Part shown: positions 36,787 through 45,574 of the stretch, piece by piece
How the letters are laid out: each line of letters starts with the position of its first letter
How positions within the stretch are numbered: the first letter of the stretch is position 1
From: an uncultured Roseobacter sp.
Lineage (GTDB): Bacteria; Pseudomonadota; Alphaproteobacteria; Rhodobacterales; Rhodobacteraceae
NCBI RefSeq assembly: GCF_947488185.1
Contig: NZ_CANKYM010000003.1
Coordinates: 124,001-188,000, forward strand
Direction: 5' to 3'
Length of the DNA stretch: 64,000 nucleotides
Notes under the pieces: generated by a model
Told to the model about the DNA's origin: nothing
What the model saw: only the letters and a program-made list of their open reading frames with translations
The model's database searches: none
Program-made: the position numbers and the translations under genes

Positions 36787-37524
36787 TTAGCTATCCGTGC
36801 CCCGCGCGCGCTGGACGTTCGGAGAAATGCGGTGCACACCGAGGCCAATTGGCTTGCGTCGGTTGCCGGGCAAGGTGGGGTCCGGGCCCCAGATCGCCTG
36901 GTAGGTGTCGACAGCCATGCCGCGCGATTGCAGTACCAGGGACGCGGCGCCCAAACCTGCCCACCAACCCGCCAGCGACAGCCACATCCAGTTCGGCGCA
37001 TTCGCCTGCCAGAGGCCCGACAGAATGGTCGCGATGGAGAGCAGGAGCGCCAGATATCCGGCCCCCTTGTGTATGTACTCAAATGCCAGCCGCCGGGGCG
37101 TCATGTCATAGTGGTCGCCATGCAGAGTGCCGTCCGGCGCGGGCTCTGTCGGGCCGCCCTTGCTGCCCCTGAGCACCCCTCCGGTCAGCTGAACCACTGC
37201 CAACGCCAGCACGGTCCATCCCAGAAATTGATGCGGGCCGGGGATCGTCGTCAAAGGTGGCGCGCTGCGAATGAACCAGAGCCCGACCAGCATCAGCACA
37301 CAGGCCGAATACTGACAGATACGATGGGTATTCCACCAGAAATGATGGTCCAGCGTTTCAGGCCAGTTCTGGCCAGGTGCAATCTTGAAGTAGCGGGCGA
37401 TGAATATCCCCAGCGGGACAAGAACACCCCAGGAGACAACCATGAAACGGGCGTGCCAACTCAGATGCCAGCCCACATCGTGCAGGCGGCCGGGATCCAT
37501 CGGGGCGGCAAGCCAGTCCAGCAT
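36787..37524 (-). CDS. b561-type membrane cytochrome coupled to the sugar ABC operon
   Basis: The 245-residue protein has about five hydrophobic segments, for example around FMVVSWGVLVPLGIFIA and CVLMLVGLWFI, with histidines placed at their ends (WHARF, NTHRICQ, GPHQFLGW, YIHKGAGY). This matches the eukaryote-like cytochrome b561 domain, which binds two haems and moves electrons across the membrane. Its ATG overlaps the stop of the permease gene (ATGA), so it is translated with the transporter. The electron donor is unknown. The call rests on histidine spacing and hydrophobicity. Confidence 0.75.
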   Translation of the reverse strand: MLDWLAAPMDPGRLHDVGWHLSWHARFMVVSWGVLVPLGIFIARYFKIAPGQNWPETLDHHFWWNTHRICQYSACVLMLVGLWFIRSAPPLTTIPGPHQFLGWTVLALAVVQLTGGVLRGSKGGPTEPAPDGTLHGDHYDMTPRRLAFEYIHKGAGYLALLLSIATILSGLWQANAPNWMWLSLAGWWAGLGAASLVLQSRGMAVDTYQAIWGPDPTLPGNRRKPIGLGVHRISPNVQRARGTDS

Positions 37525-38396
37525 CAGCCCTTGACCGCGCCCGCGGTCATGCCGGTTATAATCTGGCGTGACGCCACAAAGGTGAAGATAATGGGCGGAA
37601 TGGCCAGCAACATGCCGGTGGCCATGATCACCCCCCAGTCGATGTCGAACTCGGTGATCGAATTCACGATGGTCACAGGCACGGTGCGCGAGTTGCGGTC
37701 CGCCAACGCATTAGCCAGCAGGAACTCGTTCCACGCCACGCGAAACGTGAAGATCGCCGCCGCCGCCAGCCCCGGCTTGATCAGCGGCAGCACCACGAGG
37801 AAGAAAACCTGGAAGGGGCCCGCGCCATCCATGCGCGCGGCCTCTTCCAGCTGGATCGGCACCTGCACGATGAAACTTTGCAGGATCCAGATGACGAAGG
37901 GGAGGTTCATCGCCACGTATACCAGAATGATGCCCGCGCGGGTGCCGTCGATCTGGAATTGAAAAGTCCAGATGCCAAAGACCGGCACCAGCAGCACGGC
38001 GGGCGGTACCATGCGCATCGCCAGTGTCGAGAGCGATACCGTATCGCGCCCCATGAACCGGAAGCGCACCAGCGCGTAGGCGGCCATGCAGCCGATCACC
38101 AGTGTCAGCACAGTGGAGACCAGCGCAATGATCAGCGAGTTCACCAGCGCGCGCCCGAACGTCTTGTCGCAATAATCGATGTGCGGCGCTTCGTACCACA
38201 GGAAGTCACAGAGCGCCGTTTCATAGTTGCGCAGCGTGGGCATGAAGAGCAGCGAAGAGCTGTCCGACATGATGTCCACGTTCAGCTTCAGCGAGGTGGT
38301 CAGCATCATCACGATGGGCCCGACCGCCATAACCACCAGCGCCACGAGAAGCGCGTAGAAGGCCGGGTTCTGCTTGTCGTAGATTTTTTCGGCCAT
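37524..38396 (-). CDS. Carbohydrate ABC transporter permease (MalG-type)
   Basis: This 290-residue inner-membrane permease has six predicted hydrophobic segments and the coupling EAA loop EEAARMDGAGPFQVFFLVVLP-like (conserved EAA...G). The segment after it reads PLIKPGLAAAAIFTF, typical for MalG. It overlaps both neighbours by four bases. With the other permease, substrate-binding protein and ATPase it forms a CUT1-type sugar importer; the substrate cannot be read from sequence. Confidence 0.94.
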   Translation of the reverse strand: MAEKIYDKQNPAFYALLVALVVMAVGPIVMMLTTSLKLNVDIMSDSSSLLFMPTLRNYETALCDFLWYEAPHIDYCDKTFGRALVNSLIIALVSTVLTLVIGCMAAYALVRFRFMGRDTVSLSTLAMRMVPPAVLLVPVFGIWTFQFQIDGTRAGIILVYVAMNLPFVIWILQSFIVQVPIQLEEAARMDGAGPFQVFFLVVLPLIKPGLAAAAIFTFRVAWNEFLLANALADRNSRTVPVTIVNSITEFDIDWGVIMATGMLLAIPPIIFTFVASRQIITGMTAGAVKG

Positions 38397-39313
38397 CAGA
38401 GGTCCTCCTCTGCCGCTTTGCGCAGCCGCGCGGCGCGGGCTTCGACCGCCTTGTTGTAGGCAAACATGGCGAAGGTCAGGATCACCAGCAGGATCAGCAG
38501 GTAGTTCGACATGGCCGCCGCCTCACCAAGTTCCCGGAATTCCGACGCCGTGCGCGAAATGCGCAGCGACAGGATTTCTGTCGACAGCCCCGGCCCGCCG
38601 TTGGTGAGCACGAGGATGACCTCCAGCACCTTGAAGGCATCGATGAGGCGCAGGAGCAGCGTCACGATCAGCACCGGCATCATCAGCGGCAGCTTGATAT
38701 AGACGATCTGTTGCCAGCCGGTGGCCCCGTCAATGCGCGCGGCTTCCATGGCGGATTGGGGCAGCGATTGCAGCGCCGCCAGGGACAGGATGAAGATGAA
38801 CGGCGTCCACTGCCAGACATCCGCGATGACAACGGAAGCAAAGGCCCAGCTGCCGTCACTGAGCCATGGGATCGGTTCGAACCCAAGCGATTTCAGGGTG
38901 CGATTAAAGATGCCGACAGACGGGTGGTACATGTAGCGCCACATCAGGCCCACCACGATGGGCGCGATCATCATCGGCAGGATGAAGAGTGTGCGCAGCA
39001 TCGACATGCCGCGAATGTTCCGGTCGAGCAGCAGCGCGAGACCGACACCCAGCACCATCTCCAGCGTGACCACCACGGCGGCGAACTTCAGCGTAACAAA
39101 GAAACTCTCGCGAAAGGCCGCATCGCTCAGCAGGCCGATGTAGTTCTTCAGCCCGACAAACTCCGCGTCGCCGATCCGCTGGCTGGGGTTCCAGTCCAGA
39201 AAGCTGGCGTAGATCATGTAGCCAATCGGATAGAGCAGGGCGACCGCCATGATCAACGCCGCGGGGGCGAGAAAGAGGTAGGGCGTCAGCCGATTTGCGT
39301 TTGCGGTTTGCAT
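38396..39313 (-). CDS. Carbohydrate ABC transporter permease (MalF-type)
   Basis: This 305-residue permease has an N-terminal hydrophobic helix (PYLFLAPAALIMAVALLY) and the conserved cytoplasmic loop EAARIDGATGWQQ followed by IKLPLMMP. It is the first permease after the substrate-binding protein gene, separated from it by 192 bp that contain two hairpins, and overlaps the MalG-type gene start as ATGA. Confidence 0.94.
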   Translation of the reverse strand: MQTANANRLTPYLFLAPAALIMAVALLYPIGYMIYASFLDWNPSQRIGDAEFVGLKNYIGLLSDAAFRESFFVTLKFAAVVVTLEMVLGVGLALLLDRNIRGMSMLRTLFILPMMIAPIVVGLMWRYMYHPSVGIFNRTLKSLGFEPIPWLSDGSWAFASVVIADVWQWTPFIFILSLAALQSLPQSAMEAARIDGATGWQQIVYIKLPLMMPVLIVTLLLRLIDAFKVLEVILVLTNGGPGLSTEILSLRISRTASEFRELGEAAAMSNYLLILLVILTFAMFAYNKAVEARAARLRKAAEEDL

Positions 39314-39451
39314 GGGAACTTGGGTCCGTGCTGCGGGGGTTTGGGGCCGACGCTTGAGAGCGGTGCGCCGGTGTCGTCGGTCGTGTGGTCCCTTCTGGGC
39401 GAAGACGGCGTTGCACTGTCAGCGCCAAGAGTAGTGAGGGGTGGGGCCGCA

Positions 39452-39505
39452 GGTTTTCCTATGGAAAACCCGCTCTTCCCCACTCGGCGAAACTGCGTTT
39501 CGCCG
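39452..39505 (-). repeat. Two hairpins between the substrate-binding-protein and permease genes
   Basis: Reading leftward, a perfect 8-bp stem with a 5-base loop (39485-39492 with 39498-39505) starts directly after the stop codon of the substrate-binding-protein gene. A second perfect 8-bp stem (39452-39459 with 39463-39470, 3-base loop, extendable by two pairs past a mismatch) follows. Neither has a U-run. Such hairpins behind the binding-protein gene commonly protect the upstream mRNA or thin out transcription, giving more binding protein than permease. Confidence 0.6.
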
Positions 39506-40843
39506 TTATTGCCATGTATAATACCCGGCTTCGTCCATGATTGCGCGGGCGCGTTCCGCGACACCATTCAGGGCTTCCTGCGGGTCGAGGTCTTCGGTCA
39601 GCACCTGGCTCATGGTGGTGCCGATGTCCGCATTGATCTTGCCCCAGGTGGGGATGATCGGGCGCCAGTCGGGGTCGGCATATTTCAGCGCCTCGCCGAA
39701 GGTGGCGGAGTAGGGGTACTTCTCGTTCAGCTCCGCGTTTTCATAGGTGGAGAAGCGCGAGGGGTTCCCACCCGCCATGGCCACCATCAGATCGCCCTTC
39801 TTGGAGGTCAGCCACTGCATCAGCAGGAAGGCCGCTTCCTTGTTCTGGGCGTTCTTGGGGATGGCGATGCCGAAACCGCCGGTCTGGCTGCCCCGACGCA
39901 CACCTTCGGGGTGCAGCGCATAGCCGACATTGCCCGCAACGGTGGATTTGCTGGGGTCTTCAAACCCGGCGGCAAAGGCGATGCTGTCCATGAACATGGC
40001 GGCCTGCCCCTGCTGGAACGCGGCCGCAGCCTCCGCCGGGCCGAAGGTCTGGCTGCCTTCCGGGCCACAATCCACGATGGTTTTCAGAGCGTTGGCCGCC
40101 GCGACACCGGCCTCGTTGTTGATGATCGGCTCCCAGCTGTCGTCAAAGACGCGGCCGCCAAGCGGCGCCAGGTGCAGCAGAAACGCGTGGCTGGCCTGGT
40201 GGCCGGAGGCCGCGCGGGAGGCCATGCCGCCCATGCCTGGTTCAACCTCGGGGATCTTGCAGGCCGCATCGAGCAGTTGGTCATAGGTTTCGGGCACCGC
40301 AATGCCGTGCTTTTCGAAGATGTCCTTGCGATAGGCCAGCACGGAGGTTTCAGAGCCAAAGGGTATGCCGAAGGCCGAACCCAGTTGACCCGGCAGATAG
40401 CCTTTCTGACCGCCCGCCACGCCGATGTTCTGGACATAGCCGGAAATCAGATCGCCCTGATCGTAGTTCGGATCCGCCAATGCAGGGTTCATGAAGTACT
40501 TGGCGAGGTTCTCCAACTGGTCGGCATAGACATAGTCCGCTTTGGAAAAGACCACATAGGCGATCATGTCATAGTCGCCCTCGGATTTGGTCAGCTCCAG
40601 CGTCTGACGTTCCCGCATTTTCAGGTACTGCAGCTGGTCCACCTCGACCTCGATACCGGTCTCTTCGGTGAAGGTGGGCAGCACTTTCATCATCGCATTA
40701 TAATGCGGGTGCGCGGGCACGTTGATCACCAGCGTTGTCCCGGCGTAGGGCTCGTACGGCCCGCCGTGACCCGCGGCAAAGACAGCGCTCGCCAGTGTTG
40801 CGGAAACGGCTGTCCCCGTCAGGATTGTCTTGAGTGATAGCAT
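39506..40843 (-). CDS. Carbohydrate ABC transporter substrate-binding protein
   Basis: This 445-residue periplasmic protein of the extracellular solute-binding family 1 has a signal peptide (TGTAVSATLASAVFAAG) and the pattern VINVPAHPHYNAMMKVLPTF at its N-terminus. Later motifs include FGIPFGSETSVLAYRKDIF and MFMDSIAFAAGFEDPSK, and a conserved GGFGIAIPKNAQNKEAA. The start follows a GGGAGGA site. It is the binding protein of the CUT1 importer; the sugar is unknown, with polyols such as sorbitol or mannitol possible by analogy with related Rhodobacterales systems. Confidence 0.94.
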   Translation of the reverse strand: MLSLKTILTGTAVSATLASAVFAAGHGGPYEPYAGTTLVINVPAHPHYNAMMKVLPTFTEETGIEVEVDQLQYLKMRERQTLELTKSEGDYDMIAYVVFSKADYVYADQLENLAKYFMNPALADPNYDQGDLISGYVQNIGVAGGQKGYLPGQLGSAFGIPFGSETSVLAYRKDIFEKHGIAVPETYDQLLDAACKIPEVEPGMGGMASRAASGHQASHAFLLHLAPLGGRVFDDSWEPIINNEAGVAAANALKTIVDCGPEGSQTFGPAEAAAAFQQGQAAMFMDSIAFAAGFEDPSKSTVAGNVGYALHPEGVRRGSQTGGFGIAIPKNAQNKEAAFLLMQWLTSKKGDLMVAMAGGNPSRFSTYENAELNEKYPYSATFGEALKYADPDWRPIIPTWGKINADIGTTMSQVLTEDLDPQEALNGVAERARAIMDEAGYYTWQ

Positions 40844-40876
40844 TCGTCAGTCCTCCCTGATGCTATTTCTGATGTG

Positions 40877-41959
40877 TCAGAGCCGGAGCCCGGACGTTTT
40901 GTCGAAAATCATGATTTCATCCGTGAGCACACCAAAGGTCTGTTCGGTGCCGGAGCGGACAGGCGAGGCGCTTTGCGTCTCCACCAATATCTCTGCGCCG
41001 CCGCAGCGGGTGACCAGCACCGATTGCGCGCCGAGGTATTCGGACACGACCACTTTCAGCTCAATGGGGGCGCCTTGTGTCAGATCGGTGGTGAAACTGG
41101 AGGGGCGCAGTCCGACCGTCACGGCGCGATCCTTGGCCGTTGCCAGACGCTGGCCCGCGTCGGCGGTCAGCGGCAAGGCAAACCCGTCGCCGCGCACCCA
41201 GAGCGTGCCCTTTTCATCAATAAGATCCCCGTCCACAAAGTTCATCGTCGGCGCGCCGATGAACCCCGCCACGAACTTGTTGACCGGTGCCTTGAAGAGT
41301 TCCTCGGGCGTGCCTTGCTGCTGGATAAACCCGTCGCTCATCACGACGATCCGATCGCCGAGGGTCATTGCCTCGACCTGATCATGGGTCACGTAGACCA
41401 TGTTCTTGTCGATGGTGTCGCGCATCTCGGCAAGCTCCGCGCGCATCTTGCCGCGCAGTTTGGCGTCGAGGTTCGAGAGCGGTTCGTCGAACAGAAACGT
41501 CCCCGCGTCGCGCACCAGCGCCCGGCCCATTGCGACCCGCTGGCGCTGCCCGCCCGACAACTCCGCCGGTTTGCGGTCCAGCAAATGTGCGATGTTCAGC
41601 ATCTCTGCCACCCGTTGCACCTTGGTCTCGATCTCGGATTTCGACACACGGGCGAGACGCAAGGCAAAGGACATGTTCTTGGCGATGTTCATGTGCGGGT
41701 AGAGCGCATAGTCCTGAAACACCATCGCAAGGTCCCGTTCTTTCGGATCCAGCCTGCTGATCGGTGTGTCGTCGAAAAAGATCTCGCCACCGGACAGCGT
41801 CTCCAACCCTGCCAGCATCCGCAAGGTCGTGGACTTGCCGCAGCCCGACGGACCAACCAGAACCGTGAACTCCCCATCGTCAAGATGCAGGTCGAAGGGA
41901 GGCAGAACCTCCACCGCGCCATAGCTCTTTGACACCTGATCAAAAACGATACGTGGCAC
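40877..41959 (-). CDS. Carbohydrate ABC transporter ATP-binding protein (MalK/UgpC-type)
   Basis: This 360-residue ATPase begins with a GTG at 41959 behind a purine-rich site. Walker A is GPSGCGKSTTLRMLAG, the Q-loop is near MVFQDYALYPHM, the signature is LSGGQRQRVAMGRA and Walker B is LFDEPLSNLDA, followed by the H-loop TH in YVTHDQVEAMTLGD. The C-terminal 130 residues form the OB-fold regulatory domain usual for MalK. It is the first gene of the operon after the LacI regulator region. Confidence 0.96.
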   Translation of the reverse strand: MPRIVFDQVSKSYGAVEVLPPFDLHLDDGEFTVLVGPSGCGKSTTLRMLAGLETLSGGEIFFDDTPISRLDPKERDLAMVFQDYALYPHMNIAKNMSFALRLARVSKSEIETKVQRVAEMLNIAHLLDRKPAELSGGQRQRVAMGRALVRDAGTFLFDEPLSNLDAKLRGKMRAELAEMRDTIDKNMVYVTHDQVEAMTLGDRIVVMSDGFIQQQGTPEELFKAPVNKFVAGFIGAPTMNFVDGDLIDEKGTLWVRGDGFALPLTADAGQRLATAKDRAVTVGLRPSSFTTDLTQGAPIELKVVVSEYLGAQSVLVTRCGGAEILVETQSASPVRSGTEQTFGVLTDEIMIFDKTSGLRL

Positions 41960-42057
41960 TTGCCCCCCTGACGCGCCGAATTCCCTGAAGAGCCTCCCAG
42001 CTCTGGGCTCCAGAGTGCCGAAAGGGGTTCCAATAACGAAGCGAAAAAGCGAAAATG

Positions 42058-42075
42058 AACGTTAGCGTTAACGTT
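42058..42075. promoter_or_regulatory. LacI-type operator candidate
   Basis: AACGTTAGCGTTAACGTT at 42058-42075 contains the perfect palindrome CGTTAACG and three copies of the half-site AACGTT/AACGNT. It lies between the divergent ATPase gene and the lacI gene, where a LacI-family repressor would bind to control both. Confidence 0.7.
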
Positions 42076-42135
42076 ATTTGAGGTTCAATACATTGAAAAT
42101 AAATGCAAAAAATTGCGTCCGAACGTAGTGGTTTC

Positions 42136-43152
42136 ATGAATAAAAAGCATCACCCAGCCAAGATCGAGGACGTCGCAGCCCGCGCGAACGTCAGTATCAT
42201 GAGCGTTTCGCGCGCCATTCGCGGGGTCGACGGGGTGTCCGAAAAGAAGCGCAGGGAGATCCTCAGGATTGCCCGCGAGATGAAATATGTGCCCAACAGC
42301 AATGCCCGTTCCCTCGCCGTCGCGAACTCCAACCTGATCGGTATTTCGCTGCCGACCTTCGCGGGTGAGGTTTTTGCTGACATCCTCAACGGGATGCGAC
42401 GGACGTTCGATTCAGCGGGCTATTCCAGTGTGATCGACACCACGGAATACAGCCCCGAGGCGGAGCTGAGCTGGGTCCGTCGCCTGTTGTCCTGGCAGCC
42501 TGCAGGCATCATCCTCACCGGCCTCGATCACCAGCCGGAGACGGTGGACTTGCTCAGGGCCTCGCCCATTCCGGTTCTGGAGATATGGGATCACACGGAC
42601 ACCCCAATCGATATCTGCGTCGGGATCGATCACTACAGGGCGGGCCAGATGATCGGGGATCACGCAGTGTCCCTTGGGTATCGTCGTCCGGCTTTTGTCA
42701 GCACCCCGCGCGGGCACGACACGCGCGCCGACAATCGCCTTGCAGGGCTCCGGGATGTGTTTGCGCGCGAAAGAGGGACCGAGGTGCTTTCTGCCCGCCC
42801 GCAGTCCGGCAATTCATTCGCCACGGGCTTTGACGGCACAGCCGAGCTGTTGGGCGCGGGCGCGCCCGACATTATCTGCTATCTCAATGACCACATGGCC
42901 TTTGGCGGGTTGATGTGCTGCCAGATGCGTGGGCTGTCCGTGCCGCAAGACCTCGGTATCGTCGGTTTCAATCAATTGGATCTGGCAAGCGTGCTGCCGA
43001 GGAAACTGACAACCGTTCGGACGCTGCGGCGCCTGATGGGGATCACGGGCGCCACCCAGCTTCTGGCGCGGATCAACGGGGTGCCGACGGAAAAGAGCAA
43101 ACCCCTGCCGTTGGAACTGATTCCGGGTGAAACCACGCGGGCGCAGATCTGA
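42136..43152 (+). CDS. LacI-family transcriptional regulator
   Basis: The helix-turn-helix starts at IEDVAARANVSIMSVSRAIRG and is followed by the hinge-helix region KKRREILRIAREMKYVPNS; a periplasmic-binding-like effector domain occupies the rest. I prefer the ATG at 42136 (338 residues), since it places the helix-turn-helix at the usual distance from the start; an in-frame ATG at 42103 cannot be excluded. It is divergent from the sugar ABC operon and almost certainly represses it, responding to the transported sugar. Confidence 0.93.
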   Translation: MNKKHHPAKIEDVAARANVSIMSVSRAIRGVDGVSEKKRREILRIAREMKYVPNSNARSLAVANSNLIGISLPTFAGEVFADILNGMRRTFDSAGYSSVIDTTEYSPEAELSWVRRLLSWQPAGIILTGLDHQPETVDLLRASPIPVLEIWDHTDTPIDICVGIDHYRAGQMIGDHAVSLGYRRPAFVSTPRGHDTRADNRLAGLRDVFARERGTEVLSARPQSGNSFATGFDGTAELLGAGAPDIICYLNDHMAFGGLMCCQMRGLSVPQDLGIVGFNQLDLASVLPRKLTTVRTLRRLMGITGATQLLARINGVPTEKSKPLPLELIPGETTRAQI

Positions 43153-43183
43153 CAAAGACCGCGCGGGATCGTCTTCCTGGGTG

Positions 43184-44107
43184 CTACCGGCTCAGTCGGT
43201 GCAGCAACCGGCGGCGTGCCTCCGCAGCTTCGGGTAAGATCACCGCGCTGTTGGCGGCAAACCGCCCCGTATAGGCGCCGCTGAACCGAACCCGCGCCTC
43301 GGCATATCGCCGCAGATCAAGGGTCCGTTCGAAACTGTGGCCGAGACCGGAAATCCGGTAGCCCGGTGCCATGTCAGAGGGTTCGAGGTATCCTTCTATG
43401 GACAGGCGGGCCAACGGCCCGGCAGCGCCGACAAAACGTTGCGTGCTCAGCGTGTCGACCCGGAAGCGTCCGGTATCCGCGTCATAGCGACCGGTGGCGC
43501 TTGCAAAGGAGCCCTGTGCCAGAGCGCCAACACCTCGGCCCCGCACGGAAACTGTACCAAGGCGTATGTCTCCCGCGCTGCGCTTGACGTCGCCTGCGAT
43601 CAGATCCAGATCGGAACGCGCCACGGTGAGACGGCTCGCCATCACACGCGTGCCCTGCCACAGGCCGGAGACCGCGACACGATCGCCAACGACAAATCCG
43701 CGATCACGGCGGCCGATCACAACCTCGACTCCATTGATCGTCACCCTGCGTCCGTCTTCAGATGCGGCACTGATCCGTCCGACCAACGGATGTGTCACTT
43801 GTACCCGGCGTGCGACCAGGGCGTCGGGAGCGCCGGTCGCCTCGACCGTCAGGCTATCGCCGATCTGCACATCCTCTTCGCGCAGGCCGCCGAAGCCATC
43901 GCTGAACTGAGTTGCCGCATCCGTCTGCACGCGGTTGCCGCCGACAATCAGGCTGCCGAAGTCGGTCAGCACACCGACGATCCCGGTGCCGCCGATCCCG
44001 CCTTCGACCTCGCGCTCCGCCGATTGCGACCAGACAGTGCCGGGCAGCATCAGGCCGGACAGACCTGCGGCCAAGGCTGCACGGCGGGAGAGTTTACCGG
44101 TCGTCAT
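43184..44107 (-). CDS. Exported DUF5666 domain protein
   Basis: The ATG at 44107 (MTTGKLSRRAALAAGL) gives 307 residues with an export signal that has a twin-arginine-like SRRAAL and a cleavage site near TVWSQS. The mature protein consists of repeated beta-rich modules (for example GDSLTVEATGAPDALVARRVQVT), the pattern of DUF5666. No catalytic motif is visible. It overlaps the upstream DUF6502 gene by 14 bases, so both are one transcript. Confidence 0.82.
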   Translation of the reverse strand: MTTGKLSRRAALAAGLSGLMLPGTVWSQSAEREVEGGIGGTGIVGVLTDFGSLIVGGNRVQTDAATQFSDGFGGLREEDVQIGDSLTVEATGAPDALVARRVQVTHPLVGRISAASEDGRRVTINGVEVVIGRRDRGFVVGDRVAVSGLWQGTRVMASRLTVARSDLDLIAGDVKRSAGDIRLGTVSVRGRGVGALAQGSFASATGRYDADTGRFRVDTLSTQRFVGAAGPLARLSIEGYLEPSDMAPGYRISGLGHSFERTLDLRRYAEARVRFSGAYTGRFAANSAVILPEAAEARRRLLHRLSR

Positions 44108-44936
44108 CTGAGGTCTTTCCTTTTGTCTCGGCGTCTTCATCTTCCTTGTAGAAAAACACGCCAAATCTGAATCGGTGGGTGGCAGAGGCCTCTGTCTTGT
44201 CTTTTGCCTGTTTGCCCGCGGCCAGCGCATTGATTTGCCGCAAGGCATTCATCGAAAGACGCCGCGCCTCGCTTTCGACCTCCTCTACGGATGCCGCGTT
44301 GAGGTGGTTGTAGAACACCGCGCGTTCCAGATGTTGCGGGTCATCGGACAGCAGGTTTTCAACCGCCGCCTGCATATGATCCCCCAGGTTGTGCGCGAAG
44401 AAATGCAGTTTCTGATCAGTATCCGCAGAGCCAATCAGACCCTCTGACATCAGGCTGACCTGATCCTCGTCAACGCCCGTGATGCCTTGCCGCGTCAATT
44501 CATCCAGCACCGTACGGGGCCGTATGTCTCTGCTGATAGACTGGACCAGCGTTTCGAAACTCGGGCCGTCCTGACCAAAACGGGGCAGGACGCGAGGCTG
44601 GCCGTTATCAAGATAGACAGGGTCCGACATCCAGCGTCCCACCACGGTCAGCAGGATGGAAACCTTGCGCTGTGTCTCGCCGTCCTCTTCCTGATCGCGG
44701 GTGCGAAATTCTTTGACGTCGCGCCGGTGTACCCCGGTCAACACCGTGATCCGGCTGTCAGTTGCCGCCGCGCCCAGATCATCGGACGCGACCTCCACGT
44801 AGGTCTGTTTCACGATCCGGTAGAGTGCCGGAGCAGACACGCCCTGCGCAATCAGCGCGTGCACCAATGGCCTGAGAAGACATCTCAGCGCCCGCTCGAA
44901 CAGGCGGGATTGAGAGATGGGGTCGCGCGCAGTCAT
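44094..44936 (-). CDS. DUF6502 family protein
   Basis: The ATG at 44936 gives 280 residues beginning MTARDPISQSRLFERALRCLLRPLV. The first 130 residues contain a likely helical DNA-binding-type region (RIVKQTYVEVASDDLG and SRITVLTGVHRRDVKEF), which suggests a regulator-like protein, but I do not recognise a formal helix-turn-helix. The rest is a helical domain of unknown function with a charged tail. It is divergent from the fasciclin gene at 45060 and shares the 123-bp promoter region with it. Confidence 0.75.
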   Translation of the reverse strand: MTARDPISQSRLFERALRCLLRPLVHALIAQGVSAPALYRIVKQTYVEVASDDLGAAATDSRITVLTGVHRRDVKEFRTRDQEEDGETQRKVSILLTVVGRWMSDPVYLDNGQPRVLPRFGQDGPSFETLVQSISRDIRPRTVLDELTRQGITGVDEDQVSLMSEGLIGSADTDQKLHFFAHNLGDHMQAAVENLLSDDPQHLERAVFYNHLNAASVEEVESEARRLSMNALRQINALAAGKQAKDKTEASATHRFRFGVFFYKEDEDAETKGKTSDDDR

Positions 44937-44955
44937 GGCGGCAACATGGGTGCAA

Positions 44956-45036
44956 GTGTGCAAAATTTCCACAAAAATCTTGCCAATTCCGGTGTTCGGT
45001 ACAGATATGTCGCATGCATGTGTGTAAAATGCACAC
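44956..45036. promoter_or_regulatory. Repeated dyads between the DUF6502 and fasciclin genes
   Basis: Two related dyads occur: GTGTGCAAAATTTCCACA at 44956-44973 and GTGTGTAAAATGCACAC at 45020-45036. They share the string TGTGYAAAAT and each has inverted TGTG/CACA ends. One lies close to the DUF6502 start and the other overlaps the presumed promoter of the fasciclin gene, so one DNA-binding protein may control both sides. Confidence 0.55.
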
Positions 45037-45059
45037 GTATATAGAGGAGGACCCACTTG

Positions 45060-45551
45060 ATGACGTTTTCGAAACTGCTGAAGGCATCTGCTCTGGCCGC
45101 GACTGTGGCCCTTGCGGGATGCGCCGGAACCACCACGCCGCCCAATCCCGATATTGTCGAGGTCGCGCAGTCAGCGGGCTCCTTCGACACACTGGTCGCC
45201 GCAGTGAGCGCCGCCGATCTGGTGGACACGCTGAAGAGCGATGGCCCTTTCACAGTGTTTGCGCCAACCGATGAGGCCTTTGCCGCCTTGCCCGCAGGCA
45301 CCGTTGAGACATTGCTGAAGCCAGAGAACAAAGACCAGCTGACCGCGATCCTGACCTACCACGTGCTGCCCGGCAAAGTGATGGCGGCGGATGTGGCGGG
45401 CAAGCGCCTCAGCCCCACAACCGTGAACGGCAAGGCCCTGAAGGTTGACGGGCGCAATGGCGTGAAAGTCGGCAATGCAACGGTGGTCAGCGCGGATATC
45501 GCGGCCTCGAACGGCGTGATCCACGTGATCGACAAAGTGCTTTTGCCCTGA
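45060..45551 (+). CDS. Fasciclin-domain lipoprotein
   Basis: The ATG at 45060, preceded by AGGAGG, gives 163 residues with a lipoprotein signal peptide ending LAGC. The rest is one FAS1 domain with the H1-box [13 protein letters not shown] and the closing [14 protein letters not shown]1 proteins mediate adhesion and protein contacts on the cell surface. The next gene encodes a second fasciclin protein, so a two-gene surface operon is likely. Confidence 0.93.
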   Translation: MTFSKLLKASALAATVALAGCAGTTTPPNPDIVEVAQSAGSFDTLVAAVSAADLVDTLKSDGPFTVFAPTDEAFAALPAGTVETLLKPENKDQLTAILTYHVLPGKVMAADVAGKRLSPTTVNGKALKVDGRNGVKVGNATVVSADIAASNGVIHVIDKVLLP

Positions 45552-45574
45552 TCCAAGACTGAGAGGATTTTAAC

